This document shows positions 26,654 to 37,285 of a DNA stretch of 64,000 bases, in pieces (positions within the stretch are counted from its first letter, which is position 1; each line of letters begins with the position of its first letter). A program made the translations under genes and the position numbers. Source of the DNA: an uncultured Opitutia bacterium (GTDB lineage Bacteria; Verrucomicrobiota; Verrucomicrobiia; Opitutales; UBA953); contig CAMFKE010000001.1 in NCBI GenBank assembly GCA_945957395.1, forward strand, positions 1-64,000, written 5' to 3'. The notes beneath the pieces are model-generated. The model ran no database searches. It saw only the letters and a program-made list of their open reading frames with translations, and was not told the DNA's origin.

Positions 26654-26946
26654 GCGCCACCAAACATCACGAGTCCCCCGCTTCCGCCACCCGTTCGGCC
26701 CTCGAGCGCCGCTGGCTTGTCGTCGTGCACAACGACCCGGTCAACCTCATGGGCTATGTCGTCCTGGTGTTTCGGCGCGTGCTCGGCATGAACCGCGAGG
26801 ACGCGACCCGGCACATGATGGAGGTGCACCGCGACGGACGCTCCGTGGTTTGGGCCGGCTCGCGCGAGCCCGCCGAGCACCGGGTGCATGAACTTCAGAC
26901 CTGGCACCTGCGCGCCACACTCGATCCCGAAGATGACCACGCTTGA
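26650..26946 (+). CDS. clpS: ATP-dependent Clp protease adaptor ClpS
   Basis: The protein has 98 residues. It recognises N-degron substrates and hands them to ClpA/ClpC-ClpP. The diagnostic WLVVVHNDPVNLMGYV holds the Asn-Asp pair of the binding pocket, followed by AxxxMxxVHxxGR-like ATRHMMEVHRDGRSVVW. It overlaps the kinase gene by 4 nt upstream and the DUF2017-like gene by 14 nt downstream, forming a tightly coupled three-gene unit. The clpA/clpC partner is not in the window. Confidence 0.93.
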   Translation: MSATKHHESPASATRSALERRWLVVVHNDPVNLMGYVVLVFRRVLGMNREDATRHMMEVHRDGRSVVWAGSREPAEHRVHELQTWHLRATLDPEDDHA

Positions 26947-27385
26947 CCTGCGTTTCCCGCACGAGGTGCGAACCGTGCTGGCCGAACTCGCCCGCATGCT
27001 CGCCGACGCGGCGCCCGCCGCCCTGCTCGCTCACACCCGCCCGCCGGAGGACGAGGAGCCCGAGTTCGCCGAGCAGTGGCTCACCGGGCTTCATCGCCGC
27101 ATCGACGAAGACACCGACGCGGCGCGCCGCCTGCTCAACCGGGGTGATTTCGGCATCGAAAGTGTGGAAATCTCCGACGAGGAGGCGTTGGCCGCGCTGC
27201 GAGGATTCGCCGCCCTGCGGCTAGCCCTGCGCGAAACGGCCCTTGGCGCACTGCCCGACGAGGCGCTGGAAACCGGCACCGTCGACCGTCGGCGTCTGAA
27301 GGCCGCCCAGCGTCACGCTTACGCCTGCTACGCCGCCTTGGGCGAAATCCAGGCCGCGTTGTGCGATGTGATTTCGCCGGAGTGA
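26933..27385 (+). CDS. DUF2017-like protein downstream of clpS
   Basis: A 150-residue soluble, acidic, mostly helical protein starting MTTLDLRFPHEVRTVLAELA. Resemblance to DUF2017, which follows clpS in many Actinobacteria, is suggested by position and by the TLDL...EV..VL..L and late LR..LG......... segments, but sequence similarity is only moderate by eye. Function unknown. The start at 26933 overlaps the clpS end and is preferred over an upstream in-frame codon. Confidence 0.65.
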   Translation: MTTLDLRFPHEVRTVLAELARMLADAAPAALLAHTRPPEDEEPEFAEQWLTGLHRRIDEDTDAARRLLNRGDFGIESVEISDEEALAALRGFAALRLALRETALGALPDEALETGTVDRRRLKAAQRHAYACYAALGEIQAALCDVISPE

Positions 27386-27407
27386 GCCCGGGGGCGAGCC
27401 GTCCGCG

Positions 27408-30400
27408 TCAGCGTCTCCTGCGACGCGCCGCGGCAAGCGCCAGGGAAAGGCCGGCGCCCGCAAGGGCGAAGGTGGACGGTTCGGGCACCACGGTGAAGCT
27501 CAGCCCCGCCAGAGGGTTGAAGTCAAAGTAGCCCGTGAGGCCCGCGCTCAGGTTGGCGTAGCTGAAATCGGCGGAGGTGAACCCGGAGGTCAGCGCCGCG
27601 CCCGAGATCAGCGTGTAGGTGCCGGTCGAGCCGGTGTTCAGGAAATCGAATGCGTAGGCGCCGCTGCCGGATTTCGTCAGGGCTCCGCTCAGGGACAGCC
27701 GGTCGGAAACGCCGCCATTCTCGAGGTCGAATCGCAGGGTCGCCCCGCCGGCCCAGTTCAGGGAGGCCGCGGTGAGCGTGCCCGTGGAGGCGGCACCGGC
27801 GGCGCCGGGGCTGAGCGAAGCGCCCGAGGCGAGGGTGATGGCTCCGGTCGTGCCCGAACCGCCGAGGGTGGCCGAGGACGCCACGGTGTGGGCGGAGGCG
27901 GAGGCCGAACCGTTGTTGAACAGCGAGCCTGCGGACACCGCCGTGGTGCCGGTATGGGTGCTCGCCCCGGTGAGAATCCAGGTGGTGGTTCCCGTTTTGT
28001 TCAGCGAGGTGATTCCGGTCCCGTTGTTGGCGAGGGCTGCGGCGAAGGTGCTGGCCCCGGCGTAGGTGCCGCCGAGCGTGAGGCTGCGAGCCTGATTGAC
28101 CGTGCCGTAGGCCGGGGCGGGCGCGGTGAGGATGAGCGCCCCCGTGCCGTTGTTGGCCAGAGTCACCGAGGCGGTGGTCCCGAGGGTGAAGGCGCGGTTG
28201 GACGAGGCTCCTGCGCCGTCATACGACAGGGTGGAAGTGCCGGAGAACACCAGGTTGGACGCCGCGCTTCCCGCCGCACCGATGGAGGAGGCCACGCCGC
28301 CGTCGGCGAGCGAGCTCACCTGCAGGGTGCCGCCCGAGAGGGTGGTGACGCCGGTGTAGGTGTTGGCATTGGGCAGGATCCATCGACCGGCGCCGATCTT
28401 GAGGAAACTCAGTTTGCCCGTGCCGTTGTCCTGAAGAATCGGGTTGAAGGTGTTCGCGCCCGTGTTGGTGCCGCCCAGCTGAAGCGTGCGCGCCTGATTG
28501 GCCGTGCCGTAGGCTAGCGCTGGCGCCGTCAGCGTCAGCGCCCCGGTGCCGTTGCTGTTGAGCGTCACCGAGGAGGTGGTGGCGAGGGTGAAGGCGCGGT
28601 TGGTCGAGGCGCCTGCGCCCGTGTAGGCCAGGGTCGAGGCTCCCGAAAACACCAGGTTGGCCGCCGCCGCGGAGGCTGCGCCGAGGGGCGAGGCCACGCC
28701 GCCGTCGGTGAGCGAGCCCACCTGCAGGGTGCCGCCGGAGAGGGTGGTGACGCCGGTGTGGGTGTTGGCGTTGGTCAGAATCCAGCGTCCGGCGCCGGCC
28801 TTGGTGAGGTTTACGAGGGCCGTTCCGTTGTTTTGTACGAGCGGGCTGAAGGTGTTGGTGCCGGTGTTGGTGCCGCCGAGCGTCAGCGTGCGCGTCTGGT
28901 TGGCCGTGCCGTAGGCGATGGCCCCGGTGTTCGCCAGCGTCAGCGTGGAGGCGGCGGCCGAGGCGTTATTGGCCACGCCGCCGGCGGCCCCGGCCGTGGA
29001 GACGCCGAGGGTGAACAGGCGGTCGGTGGAGGCGGCGACGGTGCCGGAGTATCCCCAATAGGCGGGCGCGGATACGGTGCCGGCCACCACGATGCCGGAG
29101 GGCGCCGCGGCGCCAAGGCCCATGGCGGAGCCTGCGCCGCCGTTGCTCACGGTGGAAAATTGCAGCGTGCCTGCGTTGACCCGGAGGGTTCCCGCATGCG
29201 AGTTCGCGGCGTTGGTCAGCGTCCAGGTGCCCGTTCCGGATTTGGTCAGGTTGAGCAGGCCGCCCGAGGGGTCGGCCAGTCGCGAGGCGAGCACGCCGGC
29301 GCGCGTGCCGGACAGGGTGAGCGTGCGCGTGCCCGTGCCGCTCATGGCGATGTCTCCGGTGTTGGCGAAGGTCAGCGTGGAGCCGGAGGCGGCGGATTGG
29401 TCGATGCCGCCGCCCAGGGATCCGAGGGTGAAAAGCCTGTCGGTGGACACGCTTGCTCCGGTGATGTAGCCGATCGTGCCGCCGTTGAGCGTGAGGTTGC
29501 TCGCCGCGCTCGACGAGGCGCCCAGGGAGGAGGCGACGCCGCCGTTGGCCAGCCGCGCCACGCGCAGGTTGCCGGCCTCCACCGAGACGGCTCCGGTGAA
29601 GGTGTTCGCCACGCCGGTAAGGCTCACGATTCCGGCCCCGCGTTTCGTGACGCCGCCCGCTCCGCTGACGAGCCCGGAGAGCGTCATGGTCCGGGTCGCG
29701 TTGGTGGTGCTCAGGATGGCCGAAGCTTCCAGGGAGACGGGGCCTGTCAGAGTGACCGTGCCGGCCGCGGTGTTGGCCAGCGTGCTTTCTCCGGTTCCTG
29801 ACGCCGCGACCACCAAGCCTTGGCCGAAGGTGCCCGCGACGGCGAAATTCAGGGCGATGTTCGACGAGGACTCGGCGAGGCGTCTCAGGGCAAGCACGGT
29901 GGCGGAGTCGCCGGCGGCACCCGTGCCGGCGATGTTCACCGTGCCTTGCGCCACTTCCAAGCCCGCCAGGGTGTTGGTGCCGCTGAGGGTCAGCGCGCCG
30001 GCTCCGGTTTTGGTGATCGTGCCGGTCGAGCTGACGGCGGATGCGATGGCGGCGCTCGTCGCGTCGACGCGTATGGCGGCGTCTGGGGTCAGCGTGAGCG
30101 TGCCGCCGGTGAGCGTGTAGGCGCCCGAGCTCAGGGGGGCGAATTCCAGTCCTCCGGCGGTCAGTGCGCCGCTGAGCGTGACGGTCGCGCCGGCCCCGCC
30201 CGACCCGAACCGGGCGATGTCGGCATTGGCGTTATCCCAGATGACATTGGCGGCGGCGGCGCGCCAGCGTAGGCCGGCGGTGTCCCAAACACCCGCGCCG
30301 TCTGTGGCGCCGGTGGCGAAGTCGGCGTCGGCGTCCCAGGTCAGGACTTCCGCCTGCAGGGAAGGTCCGGTGACGAACGCGACAAACCCCGCGAGGCGTA

Positions 30401-30443
30401 GCAGCCTTTTCAAGCGAAGCGGGTGTTGGAAAATCAGGCGCAT
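27408..30443 (-). CDS. Autotransporter-type beta-strand-repeat surface protein with PEP-CTERM anchor
   Basis: The protein has 1011 residues. The N-terminus is a signal peptide (LKRLLRLAGFVAFVTGPSLQ, then AEVLTWD). The body is made of PATR-type repeats with recurring units such as GAGRWILTNANTHTGVTTL and TLSGGTLQVGSLTDGGVAS; the best-matched units repeat every 402 nt (134 residues), for example 28249 and 28651. The C-terminus is a PEP-CTERM signal: VPEPSTFALAGAGLSLALAA followed by arginines, processed by an exosortase not seen here. It is expected to be exported or surface-bound with an adhesive or matrix role (inferred). The start at 30443 begins the signal peptide. Confidence 0.9.
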   Translation of the reverse strand: MRLIFQHPLRLKRLLRLAGFVAFVTGPSLQAEVLTWDADADFATGATDGAGVWDTAGLRWRAAAANVIWDNANADIARFGSGGAGATVTLSGALTAGGLEFAPLSSGAYTLTGGTLTLTPDAAIRVDATSAAIASAVSSTGTITKTGAGALTLSGTNTLAGLEVAQGTVNIAGTGAAGDSATVLALRRLAESSSNIALNFAVAGTFGQGLVVAASGTGESTLANTAAGTVTLTGPVSLEASAILSTTNATRTMTLSGLVSGAGGVTKRGAGIVSLTGVANTFTGAVSVEAGNLRVARLANGGVASSLGASSSAASNLTLNGGTIGYITGASVSTDRLFTLGSLGGGIDQSAASGSTLTFANTGDIAMSGTGTRTLTLSGTRAGVLASRLADPSGGLLNLTKSGTGTWTLTNAANSHAGTLRVNAGTLQFSTVSNGGAGSAMGLGAAAPSGIVVAGTVSAPAYWGYSGTVAASTDRLFTLGVSTAGAAGGVANNASAAASTLTLANTGAIAYGTANQTRTLTLGGTNTGTNTFSPLVQNNGTALVNLTKAGAGRWILTNANTHTGVTTLSGGTLQVGSLTDGGVASPLGAASAAAANLVFSGASTLAYTGAGASTNRAFTLATTSSVTLNSNGTGALTLTAPALAYGTANQARTLQLGGTNTGANTFNPILQDNGTGKLSFLKIGAGRWILPNANTYTGVTTLSGGTLQVSSLADGGVASSIGAAGSAASNLVFSGTSTLSYDGAGASSNRAFTLGTTASVTLANNGTGALILTAPAPAYGTVNQARSLTLGGTYAGASTFAAALANNGTGITSLNKTGTTTWILTGASTHTGTTAVSAGSLFNNGSASASAHTVASSATLGGSGTTGAITLASGASLSPGAAGAASTGTLTAASLNWAGGATLRFDLENGGVSDRLSLSGALTKSGSGAYAFDFLNTGSTGTYTLISGAALTSGFTSADFSYANLSAGLTGYFDFNPLAGLSFTVVPEPSTFALAGAGLSLALAAARRRRR
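27770..29240 (-). repeat. Degenerate 402-nt tandem repeats inside the PEP-CTERM gene
   Basis: Long near-identical blocks recur with a 402-nt period, such as TGCAGGGTGCCGCC at 28321 and 28723, and ACCAGGTTGG at 28249 and 28651. They encode beta-helix repeat units. Copy number may vary between strains by recombination (inference). Confidence 0.75.
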
Positions 30444-30578
30444 ATGGACCGGGTGTTTTTCTTTAATAGAGGCTACGCAAAACACCTAATCCGGCAATGC
30501 GCGCGCCTCGGGCTCCGAGGAATTGACGGCATTTGGAGAAGCGCCGTCGAGCCGCTGGCTTTTGCCGTCCGCGTCGGG

Positions 30579-32468
30579 TCACGCCGGCGTGGTGGGGCAG
30601 CGCAGCGCTGCGGCCAGGGCGTGCAACAGGTCGGCTTCGTCGTCGTTGATGTGGCCGTCGTGTGTGACGATGGCCTCGGCCGCGGCGAGCGCCTGACGGC
30701 GAAGGCGGAAGTCCGCCCGAGCCAGGGTGACGAAGGCCTCCTCAAGCGCCTCGCGGGTGTATTCTTCGGCGCGAGGCATGTCGGTGACGGGGCCGAAGTC
30801 GCGCGCCAGCGAGAGGGCTCGGGTGAGCGATTCGGCGTTGGCGACCTCGTCGCCGGTGGCGGTGAGCAGGGCGCCCAGGACCAGGCGCAGCGCGGGGCGC
30901 AGCATTTCCGGGGAATGGATGTCGGCGGTGTCGTCGGTCGGGTGCGTGATGGAGGCGACGAGGCGGATGAGGCCGAGTTCGAAGAACGACACGGCGCCGT
31001 CGGCCTGGGCGAGCTCGCGCAGGTTGTGCACGAGGGCGTCGGCCTGCGCGGGCGTGAGCCGGCGCAGCGCGGGCGCGGCGAGCTGCACGAGTGCGAGCCG
31101 GCGGTTCGACGGCACGGAGTGCGCGAAGCCCCACGCGGCCTTCAGCCGGGCGAAGAGCTCGGGCGGCACGGAGCGCTTCAGCATCACGGCCTGCGCGTTG
31201 TTCTCCGCCGGGCTGTCGGTCATGATGAGCAGCAGCATCGCGGCCTGCGCGCCCAGCGGGTCGCGCACGAGCGCCGCGACCGGCTCGGGGAAGGTGGCGG
31301 CGGGGCGGGCGGCGGGCATCGGCGGGGGCGTTTCGCCTGCGAGGGCGGAAGCGCCGGCGGAGTTGTGCATGAAGCGCTCGCGGAAATTGCGATCCACCTC
31401 GGCGTCGTCCTTCGGGTTGAAGTACTTCGCGCGCTGCGGGTCGAGCGGGGGCAGGGCGGTGCCGTCCCAGTCGGGCTTGAGCAGGCGGATGCGTTCCTCC
31501 AGCGGCGGGTGCGTGGCGAAGAGCGAGGAGACGCCCTCGCCGAAGCACATGTGGGCGACCTCGGCGGCGTGCGGGTTGTTCAGGCGGGTGCCCGCGGATT
31601 CGCCGGCGATGCGGCGCAGCGCGTTGGCGAGCGCCTCGGGGTTGCGCGTGAACTGGGTGGCGGAGGCGTCCGCGAGGTGCTCGCGCTGGCGGGAGATGGA
31701 GGCCTGGATGAGCTGCGCGAAGAGGCTGCCGATGTAGCCGATGATGAGCACCAGGATGCCGAAAACGAGCAGGGCCGCGCCGGGATTGTTCCCTTTGCGG
31801 TCGGTGCGCGAAAAGGCTCCGGCGTCCATGAGCACGCGGGCCACCACCGTCATCGCGACGAGTCCGAAAATCCAGCCGATGAGGCGCACATTCAGGCGCA
31901 TGTCGCCGTTGAGGATGTGGCTGAACTCGTGCGCCATCACCGCCTGCAGCTCGTCGCGCGTGAGCTTGCGCAGCGCGCCGCGCGTGACGGCCACGGCGGC
32001 GTTCTCAATGGAGTCGCCGGCGGCGAAGGCGTTGATGGCGTCCTCGCCGGTGAGGATGTACACCTCGGGGACGGGCACGCCGGAGGCGATGCTCATCTCC
32101 TCGACGATGTTGAGCAGGCGCCGCTCCTCCTCGTCGCGCGTGTCGGGGTCCACCCGGGTGCCGCCGACGGCGAGGGCGACCTGTCCGCCGCCGCCGGAGA
32201 GTTGCATGGATTTAAACAGGGAGCCGCCGCCGACGACGAGGAGCGTGGCGCCCATGCAGCCCAGGAAAAGCGCGGGATTCCACAGGGCGGGTTCGGCGTG
32301 ATGCAGTTTCTGCGAGCCGAACTGGAAGACGAGGGTGGCCGCCCCGTACACGGCGGCTATCGTGCCGGCCACGGCGAGCGCGAACCACAGCACCAGACGG
32401 CCCGTCCTGGCACGCGCGGCGTCCTGACGGGCGAAGAAATCGGAGGGGGCGAATTCCGGGCTTTTCAT
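30579..32468 (-). CDS. M48-family membrane metalloprotease with long C-terminal extension
   Basis: The protein has 629 residues, about twice the length of HtpX. Two N-terminal membrane segments (about 25-50 and 75-95) precede the M48 core with the zinc motif HEFSH (H180, E181, H184), two more membrane segments (LIGWIFGLVAMTVVARVLM and a GAALLVFGILVLIIGYIGSL region) and the third-ligand helix REHLADASATQF. The ~330-residue C-terminal part contains QADGAVSFFELGLIRLV and VTHDGHINDDEADLLHALA, resembling TerB-like helical motifs. A role in membrane protein quality control is inferred. The ATG at 32468 removes a non-conserved upstream extension. Confidence 0.87.
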   Translation of the reverse strand: MKSPEFAPSDFFARQDAARARTGRLVLWFALAVAGTIAAVYGAATLVFQFGSQKLHHAEPALWNPALFLGCMGATLLVVGGGSLFKSMQLSGGGGQVALAVGGTRVDPDTRDEEERRLLNIVEEMSIASGVPVPEVYILTGEDAINAFAAGDSIENAAVAVTRGALRKLTRDELQAVMAHEFSHILNGDMRLNVRLIGWIFGLVAMTVVARVLMDAGAFSRTDRKGNNPGAALLVFGILVLIIGYIGSLFAQLIQASISRQREHLADASATQFTRNPEALANALRRIAGESAGTRLNNPHAAEVAHMCFGEGVSSLFATHPPLEERIRLLKPDWDGTALPPLDPQRAKYFNPKDDAEVDRNFRERFMHNSAGASALAGETPPPMPAARPAATFPEPVAALVRDPLGAQAAMLLLIMTDSPAENNAQAVMLKRSVPPELFARLKAAWGFAHSVPSNRRLALVQLAAPALRRLTPAQADALVHNLRELAQADGAVSFFELGLIRLVASITHPTDDTADIHSPEMLRPALRLVLGALLTATGDEVANAESLTRALSLARDFGPVTDMPRAEEYTREALEEAFVTLARADFRLRRQALAAAEAIVTHDGHINDDEADLLHALAAALRCPTTPA

Positions 32469-32580
32469 GGCGCGCGCAGCGTGCGCCGTTTTCGGGCCGC
32501 CGCCAGCCAAACCCTCGCGACCGGAAAGCGGGCGCGATTTTGGAAACCGGCGGCGGCCCGTTGACGGGGCGCGGGGGGCG

Positions 32581-35175
<2,595 letters not shown>

Positions 35176-35597
35176 GGGTGGGCGTATCGTTGGGGATTTC
35201 TTTGCACCGGAGGAAAATGCATCGGGCGCGCCGGGCTCGAATCGGCCCGCAAGCCCCTGATTATCAAGGGAGACTGCCTGCGGTCGCCGCGCCTGTCGAG
35301 CCGGCTTGACGCGCGCCCGGGACGGAACGGCCCGGCGTGGCTCACCGCCCCGGCCGACGCTTTCCCCCGCCCGCGCGGGGGCGCCCGTTTTGCCGCTTGC
35401 TCAGCGTCCGGCACCCCTTTGAACGCCGTTTGAAGCAATTCCGGCACTCTTTCCGTACGCTTCGCCGAGGAATCTTTTCCGAGTCGGCGAGGGGGCGTGT
35501 TCGGGGGTGGGGGAGTTTTCACACAGGTATCTGTTTTGTCATCAAAATGACACAATCGGGCGGCATCCTGTCCTCACTTTCCAGTTTTCAAAAAAAC
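35176..35597. other. Divergent intergenic region between clpB and the porin
   Basis: These 422 bases hold the promoters of two divergent genes. The left ~300 bases show no feature I can support. The right end is AT-richer and carries the inverted repeat at 35537-35552, followed by a run of A residues just before the porin start. Confidence 0.5.
35537..35552 (+). promoter_or_regulatory. Inverted repeat TGTCAT-N4-ATGACA upstream of the porin
   Basis: A perfect 6-bp inverted repeat with a 4-nt spacer lies ~45 nt before the porin start. It resembles half-sites of the Pho box (TGTCA), but these are inverted here, whereas classical Pho boxes are direct repeats. A regulator site is likely; which regulator is open. 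Confidence 0.45.
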
Positions 35598-37043
35598 ATG
35601 AGTACCACTCCCATGAAACTCGCCCGCCTTCTCGCCCTTTTCGCCGGTCTCGGCACCGCGTCGGCCTTCGCCCTGGATGGCAAGGTCGTGCTCGATCAGA
35701 TGGTCAAGAAGGGGGTGCTCACCTCCGAGGAGGCCGAGGAGATCCTCAAGAAGGATCAGCAGAATCAACAGGCCGAGGCCGCCAAGAAGGCGGAGGAGGC
35801 AAGGAAGGCCGAGCAGTCCGCGCCCAAGAAGGCGGAAGAATCCAAGGGCGCCGAGGGTTCCAAGGTCAACGGCTCCGTGGAGACGGCCGCCAAGAAGCAC
35901 GACCTGGGCCCGGTGAAGAAGTCCACCAAGTGGTACGACCGCATCAAGATCGACGGTTATGTGCAGGCGCGCTTCACCGAGCAGCTCAATGATTCGGCCG
36001 ACTCGCTCGATGTGCCCGCCGACAAGTCGGTGCGCCCCACCGAGAGCCTCATGATCCGCCGCGGTCGCCTGAAGGTCTCCGGCGATGTTACCGACAACCT
36101 CTATTTCTACTCGCAGCTCGACATGCAGGCCACCGTCGGCTCCGGCGTCGGCGTTCAGGCTCGCGACATCTACTTCGACCTGAGCTTCGATGACGCCAAG
36201 GAACACCGCCTGCGCGCGGGTCTTTCCAAGGTGCCCTACGGCTGGGTGAATCTGCAGTCCTCGCAGAACCGCCTGCCCATGGAACGCCCCGAGGCGCTCA
36301 ACTCCGCCGTGGAAGGCGAGCGCGACTACGGCGTCTACTACATGTGGGCCGGCAAGGAGCACCGCGAACTCTTCAAGAAGCTGGTGAAGGAAGGCCTGAA
36401 GGGCTCCGGCGACTACGGCGTGTTCACCGTCGGCGCCTACAACGGACAGGGCCTCAACAAGTCCGACCTCAATGGCGAACCCCACCTGCTGGCCCGCCTG
36501 AGCGTGCCGTGGCAGACCGCCTCCGGCCAGATCTACGAAGCCGGCTTCGGCGGCTATGTCGGCAAGTATGTGGTGGAAAAGACCGCCGGCGTCGGCGGCG
36601 GCGACTTCATGTCGAGCACTCGCAGCGAGTTCCGCGACAACCGCATGTCCGCTCACTTCATCATGTACCCGCAGCCCTTCGGTCTCGAGGCCGAGTGGAC
36701 CTTCGGCGAAGGCCCCCAGCTCAACGGCAATCGCACCCGCATCGAGATGGAGACGCTGCAGGGCGGCTATGTGCAGGCCAGCTACCGCATTGTTGACGGC
36801 TCCATGGAGTACATCCCGTTCATCCGATTCAACTACTATGACGGCGCCCGCAAGTTCGCCACCAACGCCCCGCGCATGCAGGTCTGCGAGTACGACATCG
36901 GCACCGAGATTCAGTTCGGCGAAGGCTGGGAGCTGACCCTCGTGTACACCTACACCGACAAGCGCACCAACACCTCCGCGGCGCCCTACGCCGACGTCAC
37001 CGACGCGCACCGCCTGGCCGCCCAGCTCCAGTTCAACTTCTGA
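35598..37043 (+). CDS. OprO/OprP-like phosphate-selective porin
   Basis: The protein has 481 residues. The ATG at 35598 begins a signal peptide (STTPMKLARLLALFAGLGTA, then SAFA). Next is a segment LDQMVKKGVLTSEEAEEILK and a Lys/Glu/Ala-rich coiled-coil-like stretch (to about residue 95), common in porins of this group. The barrel (about 110-481) has SLMIRRGRLKVSGD, DIYFDLSF, ERPEALNSAVEGERDYGVYY and the C-terminal aromatic LAAQLQFNF. Polyphosphate or phosphate selectivity is inferred from the family. A PstS protein is encoded ~5 kb downstream but not in the same operon. Terminator follows. Confidence 0.85.
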   Translation: MSTTPMKLARLLALFAGLGTASAFALDGKVVLDQMVKKGVLTSEEAEEILKKDQQNQQAEAAKKAEEARKAEQSAPKKAEESKGAEGSKVNGSVETAAKKHDLGPVKKSTKWYDRIKIDGYVQARFTEQLNDSADSLDVPADKSVRPTESLMIRRGRLKVSGDVTDNLYFYSQLDMQATVGSGVGVQARDIYFDLSFDDAKEHRLRAGLSKVPYGWVNLQSSQNRLPMERPEALNSAVEGERDYGVYYMWAGKEHRELFKKLVKEGLKGSGDYGVFTVGAYNGQGLNKSDLNGEPHLLARLSVPWQTASGQIYEAGFGGYVGKYVVEKTAGVGGGDFMSSTRSEFRDNRMSAHFIMYPQPFGLEAEWTFGEGPQLNGNRTRIEMETLQGGYVQASYRIVDGSMEYIPFIRFNYYDGARKFATNAPRMQVCEYDIGTEIQFGEGWELTLVYTYTDKRTNTSAAPYADVTDAHRLAAQLQFNF

Positions 37044-37078
37044 TCCCGTTCGACGCGGGGAAATTCCCGTCGTTGGCG

Positions 37079-37112
37079 AAAAGCCGGCCCCGCTGCGGGG
37101 GCCGGCTTTTTT
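37079..37112 (+). terminator. Terminator after the porin
   Basis: A GC-rich stem of at least 11 bp (AAGCCGGCCCC against GGGGCCGGCTT) is followed by six T residues. Confidence 0.88.
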
Positions 37113-37285
37113 GCGCACACGCCGAACCTTCCTCGGCGGTCGTCGGGCGCTCCGACCCTCGACAAACCCGAAGGATTTCAAAAAAGGGGGTCGCACATCA
37201 CCCTCTCGCCGGGCACGCCATTGCGGTCCGGTTCGGTGCCTTCGCCGAAAACGGCCCCTCGAATCCCTCGCCGCCCTCCTTGCCC

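Noticed and set aside
35537-35552. Classical Pho box
   Set aside because: TGTCA half-sites are inverted, whereas the Pho box is a direct repeat with 11-nt period, so I report only an inverted repeat.
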